DNA of 30,302 bases from IMG/VR virus record IMGVR_UViG_3300032287_002032, positions 1 through 30,302 of that record; one strand, written 5' to 3'. Position 1 is the stretch's first letter. Each line of letters starts with the position of its first letter. Positions 16,965-23,886 of the stretch are shown here, piece by piece. The translations under genes were made by a program, and so were the position numbers. Under the pieces are notes generated by a model, which was not told the origin of the DNA, ran no database searches, and saw nothing but the letters and a program-made list of their open reading frames with translations. This DNA is from a virus.

Positions 16965-17150
16965 CTATTTGACGAGTTCTTTTTCAAGAAGTACATCATA
17001 AACAGCACTTAAGGCATGATTAATAGAGGGTGTGCTTTGTTCAATAAATTTATCCACTTCAGCCTCTTCCATCCCGCTTGCCAGAGCCATGCTCTTATTT
17101 GTTTCGCTAAAAACCTCAGTCATGAGGTCGATTATTTCTTCTCTATTCAT
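16965..17150 (-). CDS. 61-residue acidic protein
   Basis: Begins MNREEIIDLMTEVFSETNKSMALASGM and is helical. GAGGAGAAT is a strong ribosome binding site. It overlaps the upstream gene by 8 nt. Last of a run of small leftward genes below the lysozyme. Unknown. Confidence 0.75.
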   Translation of the reverse strand: MNREEIIDLMTEVFSETNKSMALASGMEEAEVDKFIEQSTPSINHALSAVYDVLLEKELVK

Positions 17151-17346
17151 TATTCTCCTCAGAAATAAATGCTGGGGAAGGTCCCAGCAAGAATCCTTCT
17201 TTGTGATATTCTACCATTTTCTCTATTTCTTTAACATCCCCACCCTGCTTTGCTATTAGGCATAATACGTCATATATTCTATGAAGCATTATGTAATTTA
17301 CCATAGGAAGGTTGTCTTCTAAATTACTAGAATTAGTTTCAGTCAT
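17143..17346 (-). CDS. 67-residue phage protein
   Basis: Begins MTETNSSNLEDNLPMVNYIMLHRIYDVLCLIAKQGGD: an acidic start and a hydrophobic helix (MLHRIYDVLCLIA). No TM is certain. The ATG overlaps the upstream stop by 8 nt. Unknown. Confidence 0.75.
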   Translation of the reverse strand: MTETNSSNLEDNLPMVNYIMLHRIYDVLCLIAKQGGDVKEIEKMVEYHKEGFLLGPSPAFISEENNE

Positions 17347-17533
17347 TTTTTACTTTTATATCTTCAAGGACTTCATCAATTGTATTTAGCCCACGAGCTT
17401 TAGCTAATTCAAGATAAGCCTGAATTGTATTTAAAGCTTTCTCAGCAAGAAAAGCCCTAGGAATATGTGCACATGGAATACTAGCAGACATATCCATAAC
17501 AAGATCTTTATCAAACTTACTTTGTATTTGCAT
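17339..17533 (-). CDS. 64-residue phage protein
   Basis: Begins MQIQSKFDKDLVMDMSASIPCAHIP, with a central helix (LAEKALNTIQAYLELAKARG). Starts inside the end of the upstream zinc protein. Unknown function. Confidence 0.75.
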   Translation of the reverse strand: MQIQSKFDKDLVMDMSASIPCAHIPRAFLAEKALNTIQAYLELAKARGLNTIDEVLEDIKVKND

Positions 17534-17732
17534 TTGCTATTTCTTTCGCCATTTTGTTATATAAGGCTGTACCTATATAACTTTTGTATTTACATGAAAT
17601 ACAATAAATAAAAATTTTATCTTCGTTGTCTGTGTTAGAAAAGAGAAGGCCTTGATCTAATGGACAAGCCATTTCTGAAACAAGACCTTCTCTTGAAAGG
17701 CTCAGATATTCAGATACTAATTGTATCTTAAT
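17517..17732 (-). CDS. Zinc-ribbon protein, possible ATT start
   Basis: The conserved core reads MACPLDQGLLFSNTDNEDKIF, then IYCISCKYKSYIG, a CP...CxxC zinc site typical of small phage proteins. In-frame codons extend upstream (IKIQLVSEYLSLSREGLVSE) to an ATT that lies about 8 nt after AAGGA, with a stop before it and no ATG, GTG or TTG in between. The start is therefore either ATT at 17732 (71 residues) or the ATG at 17672 (51 residues), which lacks a ribosome binding site. Confidence 0.6.
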   Translation of the reverse strand: MKIQLVSEYLSLSREGLVSEMACPLDQGLLFSNTDNEDKIFIYCISCKYKSYIGTALYNKMAKEIANANTK

Positions 17733-17744
17733 AATAAATCCTTT

Positions 17745-18305
17745 CTAACTTCTAGATGGAAATTTGCTTATCCACTCTTTTGTCTTAGCGGTTAAGCCTT
17801 TCCATGACGACCAATCTTGACCGCCATTGGTCATATAATACGTTATCTCTGCGTTGATTGCTGGATCAAATAACGAATAGTTACTGTCCAGTTTGAATTT
17901 TTCTTTTCTATCATCACCCAAGTTTCCTAGCATGTTGATTTGAAAAATTCCATAGGAGCTGTCTCCAGTGTTCCTGTTGCCGTTATAAGCCATTGGGCGT
18001 CCATTAGACTCCTTTTTAGCTACGGCCCACGCCATTTTAAGGGCGCTACCCTCAAAGCCTACAGCCTTGAGAAGTTCAACCAATTCTTTGTCTGTTAAAG
18101 ACTCTGATGGTTTCCACACAGTATTGCTGAATTGCTCCAGCTTTTCCTTGTTAAGTTGTGCTTCGGTTTTTACATCTGGCTTTACAACCAGAGCAGATGC
18201 TGATTGAATCATTTCTGGTTGACCAGTAAATAAAAACAATACAGCTACTGTTATTGCAACGTAGTGATGCAAGACATCGCTAAGTTTTTCTTTTATATTC
18301 TCCAT
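17745..18305 (-). CDS. Membrane-anchored lysozyme/transglycosylase-like lysin
   Basis: A 186-residue protein with an N-terminal hydrophobic segment (about 14-29, HHYVAITVAVLFLFTG) that could be a signal or signal-anchor, and a lysozyme-like SLT domain at about 75-180. E99 in AVAKKESNGRP is the likely catalytic acid, followed by GDSSYGIFQINM, the classic GIFQIN motif of goose-type/SLT lysozymes. It would cleave peptidoglycan, as endolysin or as a wall-degrading virion enzyme. The ATG at 18305 sits 8 nt after GGAGG. A strong own promoter lies upstream. Confidence 0.85.
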   Translation of the reverse strand: MENIKEKLSDVLHHYVAITVAVLFLFTGQPEMIQSASALVVKPDVKTEAQLNKEKLEQFSNTVWKPSESLTDKELVELLKAVGFEGSALKMAWAVAKKESNGRPMAYNGNRNTGDSSYGIFQINMLGNLGDDRKEKFKLDSNYSLFDPAINAEITYYMTNGGQDWSSWKGLTAKTKEWISKFPSRS

Positions 18306-18338
18306 AGGCATTTCCTCCAATAGAGATAACGAACTATA

Positions 18339-18368
18339 AGAATACCATTAAAAAGTTTAATCTGTCAA
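18339..18368 (-). promoter_or_regulatory. Strong leftward promoter of the lysin
   Basis: Minus strand TTGACA (18368-18363), 18 bp, TGG-TATTCT (18344-18339). A perfect consensus -35 box and extended -10, then a leader with GGAGG. The strongest classical promoter seen in the window. Confidence 0.75.
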
Positions 18369-18441
18369 CCTAGAGTTTATGTTATATTTGTTTTAGTTAA
18401 CTAATAATAAGGCTGTTTTCTTTACTTTTAATTTAATGCTC

Positions 18442-18470
18442 TTCCCATGCTTAAAAAAGTTTGGTAGAAT
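18442..18470 (+). promoter_or_regulatory. Rightward promoter of the reductase
   Basis: TTCCCA (18442-18447), 17 bp, TGG-TAGAAT (18465-18470). Weak -35, extended -10. The leader (about 45 nt) has a small CCGC-TAG-GCGG hairpin near 18499. No B12 riboswitch is apparent; the leader is too short. Confidence 0.5.
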
Positions 18471-18523
18471 AGGACTCTACTTAAATTAAATTAGACCGCT
18501 AGGCGGAGAAACAGGTACTATAA

Positions 18524-20458
18524 ATGTCAAATACTATTGCAAACCCTTACGAAAATTTTATTGCGTTATCGCGTTACGCTAGATGGATTCCAGAAGAGAA
18601 CCGTCGTGAAACGTGGGGTGAAACAGTAGATAGATATTTTGACTATATGCTAAATCATCTAAAGCAAAACCACAATTACATTCCAACTGAGAAGCTTGTA
18701 GCGGAATTAAAAGACGGTGTATTTCAAAGAAATGTCATGCCCTCAATGCGCTCCGTGATGACTTCAGGAGCAGCGTTAGATAGAGATAACGTAGCTGGAT
18801 ACAATTGTGCATTTCTTCCAGTTGATTCACCACGCTCATTTGATGAGACGATGTACATTCTTATGTGCGGTACAGGTGTAGGATTTTCTGTTGAGTATAA
18901 GTATATTAATAAACTTCCTGCCGTCCCAGAAACATTAGAAAAATCAACTACAGTAATTACAGTAGAAGATTCAAAACAAGGTTGGGCAAAAGCATACCGT
19001 GAGTTGCTGGCACTACTTTGGTCTGGGCAGATTCCATCTATTGATGTTTCTAAAGTTCGTCCCGCAGGCGCAAGACTTAAAACAATGGGTGGAAGATCAT
19101 CAGGCCCACAACCACTTGTTAACTTATTTGATTTTACAATTGCAAAGTTTAAAAATGCTACAGGAAGAAGCCTTAAGCCAATTGAATGCCACGACATTAT
19201 GTGCAAGATTGGTGAAGTAGTTGTTGTAGGAGGAGTTCGTCGCTCAGCAATGATTTCTCTTTCAAATATTAACGACATAGAAATGGCACAAGCTAAATCA
19301 GGAAACTGGTGGGAGCAAAGCCCACAGCGAGCATTGTCAAATAATTCTGTTGCGTACTCACGCAAACCAGATATGGAACAGTTTATTGCAGAATGGAAAT
19401 CACTTTATGATTCAAAATCAGGAGAGCGAGGTATATACAATGTGGCCGCAGCTCAAGCCCAGGCAGCAAAATTTGGAAGAAGAGATCCAGATATACACTA
19501 CGGAACTAATCCCTGCTCAGAAATTATTTTACGTCCTTACCAGTTTTGTAATCTTTCAGAAGTCGTTTTACGTGAAAGTGATACAAAGAAAGATATTGAA
19601 CGCAAGGTTGAGCTTGCAGCTATCCTTGGAACATGGCAATCAACGCTTACAGACTTTAAGTATCTTAGAAAAATTTGGAAAGACAACACCGAAGAAGAGC
19701 GCCTACTAGGAGTTTCTTTAACTGGGCAATTTGGACACAAGTTTATGTCAGGCAAAGAGGATCTTGTTTCATTAGAAGCATTTTTAATGACTCTTAGAGA
19801 ATCAGCAAGAGAAACAAATAAAAAAGAAGCAGACAAAATTGGAATCCCAGAATCTGCAGCTATTACTTGTGTAAAGCCATCAGGAACTGTGTCTCAACTA
19901 GTTGGAGTTTCTTCTGGTATGCATGCTTGGCATTCTCCTTACTACATTAGAACTGTTCGTGGTTCAAAGGGTGATCCAATTTCTGTATTTCTTAAAGAGG
20001 TTGGAATTCCAGTAGAAGATGATGTTATGAAGCCAAACGAAACATATGTTTTTTCTTTTCCAGTAAAAGCACCAGAAGGTGCAATTGTAAGAAATGATTT
20101 GACAGCTATTGAGCACCTAAATATTTGGCTAGTTTATCAACGTGCCTGGTGTGAGCATAAGCCTTCAATTACGGTTTCTGTAAAAGAGGATGAATGGATG
20201 GAAGTAGGAGCCTGGGTATACAAGCATTTTGATGAAGTATCTGGAATTTCATTTTTACCGCATTCAGATCACTCATACAAGCAAGCTCCCTATCAAGAAG
20301 TAGATAAAGCAGAATACGAATCCCTTGTTGCAAAAATGCCTAAAAACATTCGCTGGGAAGATCTATCTTTCTATGAGACAGAAGATGGAACTTCTACAAA
20401 CGCAACACTTGCCTGTAGCTCTGATGGAAATTGCGAATTGGTAGATATTAGCGCATAG
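18524..20458 (+). CDS. nrdJ: B12-dependent ribonucleotide reductase, class II
   Basis: A 644-residue adenosylcobalamin-dependent ribonucleoside-triphosphate reductase of the monomeric type (Lactobacillus RTPR family). It makes deoxynucleotides from ribonucleotides using a thiyl radical. NPCSEI (N329, C331, E333) is the active-site strand, with C331 as the radical cysteine. C95 (GYNCAF) and C342 (QFCNL) are the redox pair, and C631/C637 form the C-terminal shuttle pair. KPSGTVS is the usual phosphate-binding loop. It is shorter than the roughly 740 residues of the bacterial enzyme but all key residues are present. No small subunit is needed. Supplies dNTPs for phage replication. Confidence 0.93.
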   Translation: MSNTIANPYENFIALSRYARWIPEENRRETWGETVDRYFDYMLNHLKQNHNYIPTEKLVAELKDGVFQRNVMPSMRSVMTSGAALDRDNVAGYNCAFLPVDSPRSFDETMYILMCGTGVGFSVEYKYINKLPAVPETLEKSTTVITVEDSKQGWAKAYRELLALLWSGQIPSIDVSKVRPAGARLKTMGGRSSGPQPLVNLFDFTIAKFKNATGRSLKPIECHDIMCKIGEVVVVGGVRRSAMISLSNINDIEMAQAKSGNWWEQSPQRALSNNSVAYSRKPDMEQFIAEWKSLYDSKSGERGIYNVAAAQAQAAKFGRRDPDIHYGTNPCSEIILRPYQFCNLSEVVLRESDTKKDIERKVELAAILGTWQSTLTDFKYLRKIWKDNTEEERLLGVSLTGQFGHKFMSGKEDLVSLEAFLMTLRESARETNKKEADKIGIPESAAITCVKPSGTVSQLVGVSSGMHAWHSPYYIRTVRGSKGDPISVFLKEVGIPVEDDVMKPNETYVFSFPVKAPEGAIVRNDLTAIEHLNIWLVYQRAWCEHKPSITVSVKEDEWMEVGAWVYKHFDEVSGISFLPHSDHSYKQAPYQEVDKAEYESLVAKMPKNIRWEDLSFYETEDGTSTNATLACSSDGNCELVDISA

Positions 20459-20530
20459 TGGTACAATTATAGAATTGGGCTAAGGCTCAAAATTCCTAGG
20501 CTTCCCGCCTAGAAATAAGGAGGATCAAAA
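20459..20530 (+). promoter_or_regulatory. Leader with promoter and hairpin
   Basis: TTGGTA, 18 bp, TACAAT (ending near 20468) could start transcription just after the reductase. A CTAGGC-TTCCC-GCCTAG hairpin (about 20498-20514) lies immediately before AAGGAGG. The structure may modulate ribosome access to the next gene. Confidence 0.4.
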
Positions 20531-20764
20531 ATGGCAAAAGCTAAAGAAGATCTTAATGGAGATGGAAAGGTTACAATGCAAGAGAAGATTCTAGCAGCAC
20601 TAGCAAGTTATGGACGTCATTTTCTAGGAGCAGCAATTGCTCTATATATGACTGGCAACACTAGTCCAAGAGACCTACTACTTGGCGGATTTGCTGCCAC
20701 AGCACCCGTAATTTTGAAAGCACTTAATCCAAACGAGCCATCGTTCGGATTTACCAAAAAGTAA
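20531..20764 (+). CDS. Holin-like small membrane protein with EF-hand loop
   Basis: 77 residues. Residues 7-18 (DLNGDGKVTMQE) fit the canonical EF-hand calcium loop, with ligands D7, N9, D11, T15 and E18. Then two hydrophobic segments follow: RHFLGAAIALYMTG (about 29-43) and LLLGGFAATAPVILKAL (about 49-65). The two-helix layout and its place downstream of the reductase and lysin genes suggest a holin or other lysis membrane protein, but no homologous family is certain. GGAGG 8 nt upstream is a strong ribosome binding site. Confidence 0.65.
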   Translation: MAKAKEDLNGDGKVTMQEKILAALASYGRHFLGAAIALYMTGNTSPRDLLLGGFAATAPVILKALNPNEPSFGFTKK

Positions 20765-20780
20765 AAAATAGTCAATTAGA

Positions 20781-20814
20781 AATACTCCTGTGCTAAAATT
20801 AGTACAGGAGTATT
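20781..20814 (+). terminator. Hairpin between lysis and tail regions
   Basis: A perfect 11-bp stem, AATACTCCTGT with ACAGGAGTATT, with a 12-nt loop, followed by CCTATTT. Likely a terminator for the reductase operon; the loop also contains a TGC-TAAAAT -10-like element that could start the tail transcript. Confidence 0.6.
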
Positions 20815-20836
20815 CCTATTTAGGAGACTATGGCAA

Positions 20837-21184
20837 ATGGCAGGACAAAAGAATTTCGAAGTAGATCAGAATGCAACATTTAGCTTTGTAGTAGAATATA
20901 AAGACAACAATGATAATGCGATTGATCTTACTGGCGCATCTGCAAAAATGCAGGTACGTGATGTAAAAGGTGGAACAAAGCTAGCAGTAACTTTAACATC
21001 TCCAAGTGGCGGTATAGTAATAAATGGACCCCTTGGGAAAGTAACTGTAACACTTACACCAACTCAAACAAATAAACTCTTTTACCCAAAGTCAGTATAT
21101 GACATTATGGTCGTAGATACTAATGCGAATAAAATAAAACTCCTTGAAGGGTTTATAACCCTAAATAGGTCGGTGACTATATAA
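20837..21184 (+). CDS. Tail-associated beta-domain protein
   Basis: 115 residues. QNATFSFVVEYKDNNDNAIDLTGASAKMQVRD, then TLTSPSGGIVIN and KVTVTLTPTQTNKL is the pattern of a small beta-sandwich protein commonly found next to phage tail-fibre genes. It probably is a baseplate or fibre-attachment part. I use the ATG at 20837: AGGAG lies 10 nt upstream, and an earlier ATG at 20830 is in another frame and soon stops. First gene of the tail block; TAATG with the next. Confidence 0.75.
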   Translation: MAGQKNFEVDQNATFSFVVEYKDNNDNAIDLTGASAKMQVRDVKGGTKLAVTLTSPSGGIVINGPLGKVTVTLTPTQTNKLFYPKSVYDIMVVDTNANKIKLLEGFITLNRSVTI

Positions 21185-21624
21185 TGGTAGAATCCGTAGT
21201 TGTTAAAGAGCAAATAAACAAAGTCATAATCTCTTCACCTGGACCACAAGGCCCAAGAGGAAGAACTATTCTAAATGGATCTGGAGATCCAGCAGCAAAT
21301 TTAGGACTTACTGGAGATTTTTATTATGACACGGTATCTTCTGCTTTTCACGGACCAAAAGTTTCTGATGTAACATGGTCAGGATCAAGAAAAATATTTT
21401 TAACAAACAATACGCTAGCTTATTCTTGGGAGCTTGCTCAGGTTACTGGGCCAACCCTAGGAGTGTATTCTGTTGTTATTAGTCATGGGCTTGGGTATCA
21501 ACCAAACGTTACAGTCAAATCAAGCGCAGGAGATATTTTAGAAACTGGAATAGATTACAATAGCACTAACCAAATAACACTGACAATGGCTCAACCATTT
21601 TCAGGGACAGCATACCTGTCATAA
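21184..21624 (+). CDS. Collagen-stub tail-fibre protein
   Basis: 146 residues. A short collagen-like run (SPGPQGPRG, about 28-36) follows an N-terminal strand, then GDPAANLGLTGDFYYDT, a motif frequent in fibre-tip or adaptor proteins. The remainder is beta-rich (SHGLGYQPNVTVKSSAGD...). Probably a structural protein of the tail tip. Coupled to its upstream neighbour. Confidence 0.75.
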   Translation: MVESVVVKEQINKVIISSPGPQGPRGRTILNGSGDPAANLGLTGDFYYDTVSSAFHGPKVSDVTWSGSRKIFLTNNTLAYSWELAQVTGPTLGVYSVVISHGLGYQPNVTVKSSAGDILETGIDYNSTNQITLTMAQPFSGTAYLS

Positions 21625-21635
21625 GGAGATAGCAA

Positions 21636-22931
21636 ATGGCAAGAAAATTTTTAGTTAGCGTTGATCTCAACAAGAATGAGTTGCTCAATGCTAGAATCCA
21701 AAACTTAGGCTCAGCGCCTTCAAACCCAGTAGTTGGACAGATTTACTACGATACATCAAATAGCACAATGTATTACTACAATGGACTATCATCACCTAAC
21801 GGTCCATGGATGCCGATGTCTGGCTCCACAGAGGTTATACAAGATGTAATTGGTGCTTCTATTGTTGGCGGAGTTGGGCTAACAGCAACATACGGTGACC
21901 CAGCTGGAACAACAACAATTGATTTAGACAATACATCTGTAACTGCTGGTTCATATGGATCAACAACAGCAATTCCTACATTTACAGTTGACGCTCAAGG
22001 TCGTTTAACTGCAGCAGGAACAGTAAACGTAGCAACTAACCTTTCAGTTGCTGGAGATACTGGAACAGATACAGTTGATCTTCTTACAGACACACTTACA
22101 GTTGCTGGCGGAGAAGGCATCGATGTAGCGGTAACAAATAATACAATTACGGTATCTGCAGAAGATGCAACCTATACAAATAAGGGTGTAGCTTCATTTA
22201 GCTCAACAGACTTTACAGTTACAGCAGGAGCAGTATCTCTTAATAAAGATCCAGTAATTACACTTTCAGGAGATGTAACTGGTTCTGCAACAATGACTAA
22301 TTTGGGTGATGTTACAATATCAACCACAATTGAGCCAAACTCAGTTGCTCTTGGCACTGACACAACTGGAAGTTATGTTTCAACAATTGCTGGTACATCT
22401 GGAGAAATTACAGTTTCAGGCTCTGGATCAGAGTCAGCATCAGTAACAATTGGTTTGCCAGACGATGTAACAGTTACTGGTAACTTAAGCATTGGCGGAA
22501 ACCTTGATGTTCAGGGATCTATTAACTCTATAAGCACAACAGAAGTTAATATTGTTGACAATAAGGTAGTTCTTAATACCAACGTAACTGGAGCCCCATC
22601 AGCAGATGCTGGCCTTAAGGTAAACCGTGGAACCTCTGCAGACGTAGAGATTCTATGGAATGAGACGGCAGACCAGTGGACATTAACAAATGATGGCACA
22701 AATTACCATGAGATAACAAGAAAGTATAAAACAACTCTTAATACTTCAGCAACATCTTATACTGTAACCCACAATTTGGGCACAAAAGATATAGTGACTG
22801 CCATTTATGAAGTTGCTTCACCATATGCACAAATAGAGGCAGATGTTGAGCACACATCAGATTCAGTAGTAACTATTAAATTTGCAGTTGCACCAGCATC
22901 TGGAGAATATAGAGTAGTTGTAATAGGATAA
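21636..22931 (+). CDS. Large tail-fibre protein
   Basis: 431 residues, almost wholly Thr/Ser/Val/Gly-rich beta repeats. The N-terminus MARKFLVSVDLNKNELLNARIQNL leads to GQIYYDTSNSTMYYYNG, a receptor-fibre adaptor motif. The middle holds many short strand repeats (GDVTGSATM..., TVTGNLSIGGNLDVQGSINS). The C-terminal domain (YTVTHNLGTKDIVTAIYEVASPY...) resembles the trimerising tips of T4-like short fibres. A SD of AAGGAGA precedes it. Virion surface, host recognition. Confidence 0.8.
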   Translation: MARKFLVSVDLNKNELLNARIQNLGSAPSNPVVGQIYYDTSNSTMYYYNGLSSPNGPWMPMSGSTEVIQDVIGASIVGGVGLTATYGDPAGTTTIDLDNTSVTAGSYGSTTAIPTFTVDAQGRLTAAGTVNVATNLSVAGDTGTDTVDLLTDTLTVAGGEGIDVAVTNNTITVSAEDATYTNKGVASFSSTDFTVTAGAVSLNKDPVITLSGDVTGSATMTNLGDVTISTTIEPNSVALGTDTTGSYVSTIAGTSGEITVSGSGSESASVTIGLPDDVTVTGNLSIGGNLDVQGSINSISTTEVNIVDNKVVLNTNVTGAPSADAGLKVNRGTSADVEILWNETADQWTLTNDGTNYHEITRKYKTTLNTSATSYTVTHNLGTKDIVTAIYEVASPYAQIEADVEHTSDSVVTIKFAVAPASGEYRVVVIG

Positions 22932-22940
22932 GGATTTCAA

Positions 22941-23318
22941 ATGGCCAAAAAGTTTAAGTCATTACTAAATCTACTCACACTTGCAGAAGATCCCATTGTG
23001 GGATCATCTGGAGATGTATACTTTAATGTAACAAGTAAAAACATTAAAATTTACAACGGTGCAGTGTGGGTTGACTTAACTCCTGGCTCTACTGATCCCG
23101 CCCCATTCTATATGCATACACATTCCTATGATGGAAATGTACATACAGTTAACCTTCAAGAAACAATAAACTTTTCTGAAGATATTAACAATAATGCTAG
23201 CGTATTAGAAACTAATCCTGCTATAATTGGCATAGACGGTGGTACTCCAACATCATCGTATACAAATTCAAGTTATACAGAACTAACATTGTTGGACGGA
23301 GGCCAAATTGGCGACTAA
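22941..23318 (+). CDS. Tail-fibre adaptor-type protein
   Basis: 125 residues, with MAKKFKSLLNLLTL then GDVYFNVTSKNIKIYNGAVWVDL, the same N-terminal module as its upstream neighbour. The C-terminus IDGGTPTSS...LLDGGQIGD is a short acidic Gly/Asp tail also seen in the gene ending at 25989. It overlaps the next gene by 11 bp. Structural; exact position in the tail unknown. Confidence 0.75.
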   Translation: MAKKFKSLLNLLTLAEDPIVGSSGDVYFNVTSKNIKIYNGAVWVDLTPGSTDPAPFYMHTHSYDGNVHTVNLQETINFSEDINNNASVLETNPAIIGIDGGTPTSSYTNSSYTELTLLDGGQIGD

Positions 23319-23859
23319 TTACCCTACATCAAAAGATAACCTTACTAACCCTGCCGCAACTGAATCAATGGAAGGCCATGCGTCTTTGCATGCCAACGTC
23401 AATGATGCAATTGAAGCAATTGAAAACAAGCTAGGCGTAAACGGATCATCAGATGTAAATTCAATAGACTATAAGGTTTCTCAGCTAGAAACAAACTTAG
23501 CTACTCTAGATGCAGAGAATGCTTCAGAACTTTTGGGGCTAGATGGAAACAATGATCTAACTATAGACGGAATAGAAAACAAAACTGCTATAGATTCATT
23601 TTCAAAGACAGTATACAAAACAGCCAGGTACTCACTGCAGATTCACAAGTCTGTTGGCAACTTAACATCTACATCAACTATACTTTTGTTAAACGACGGA
23701 ACTGATGTTTATATATCAGAATCAGACATGGTATCCAACACAGATCAACCCCTTGCCACTATTACTTTTGAAGAAAATAGCGGTATAATAAGTCTATGCG
23801 TAACTCCTGTTTCAGGATCAATAAAGGTAAGATATTTTAGAACAGCATTAAAAGCATAA
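23308..23859 (+). CDS. Tail protein with TTG start
   Basis: 183 residues. The TTG at 23308 follows GGAGG by 5 nt inside the previous gene; no better start exists for the conserved-looking N-terminus MATNYPTSKDNLTNPAATESM. It has NDAIEAIENKLGV, a coiled-coil-like helix often found where fibre subunits trimerise, then a beta C-terminal domain. Probably a baseplate or fibre-linking protein. Confidence 0.8.
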   Translation: MATNYPTSKDNLTNPAATESMEGHASLHANVNDAIEAIENKLGVNGSSDVNSIDYKVSQLETNLATLDAENASELLGLDGNNDLTIDGIENKTAIDSFSKTVYKTARYSLQIHKSVGNLTSTSTILLLNDGTDVYISESDMVSNTDQPLATITFEENSGIISLCVTPVSGSIKVRYFRTALKA

Positions 23860-23886
23860 AAAAAAGCAGTAAAGGGAGTCATATCA

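Noticed and set aside
18471-18523. Cobalamin riboswitch before the B12-dependent reductase
   Set aside because: The leader is only about 45 nt and lacks B12-box wording; a riboswitch needs about 200 nt.
18724-19365. Long reverse reading inside the reductase gene
   Set aside because: It is antisense to clear reductase motifs, with no start signals or plausible protein character.
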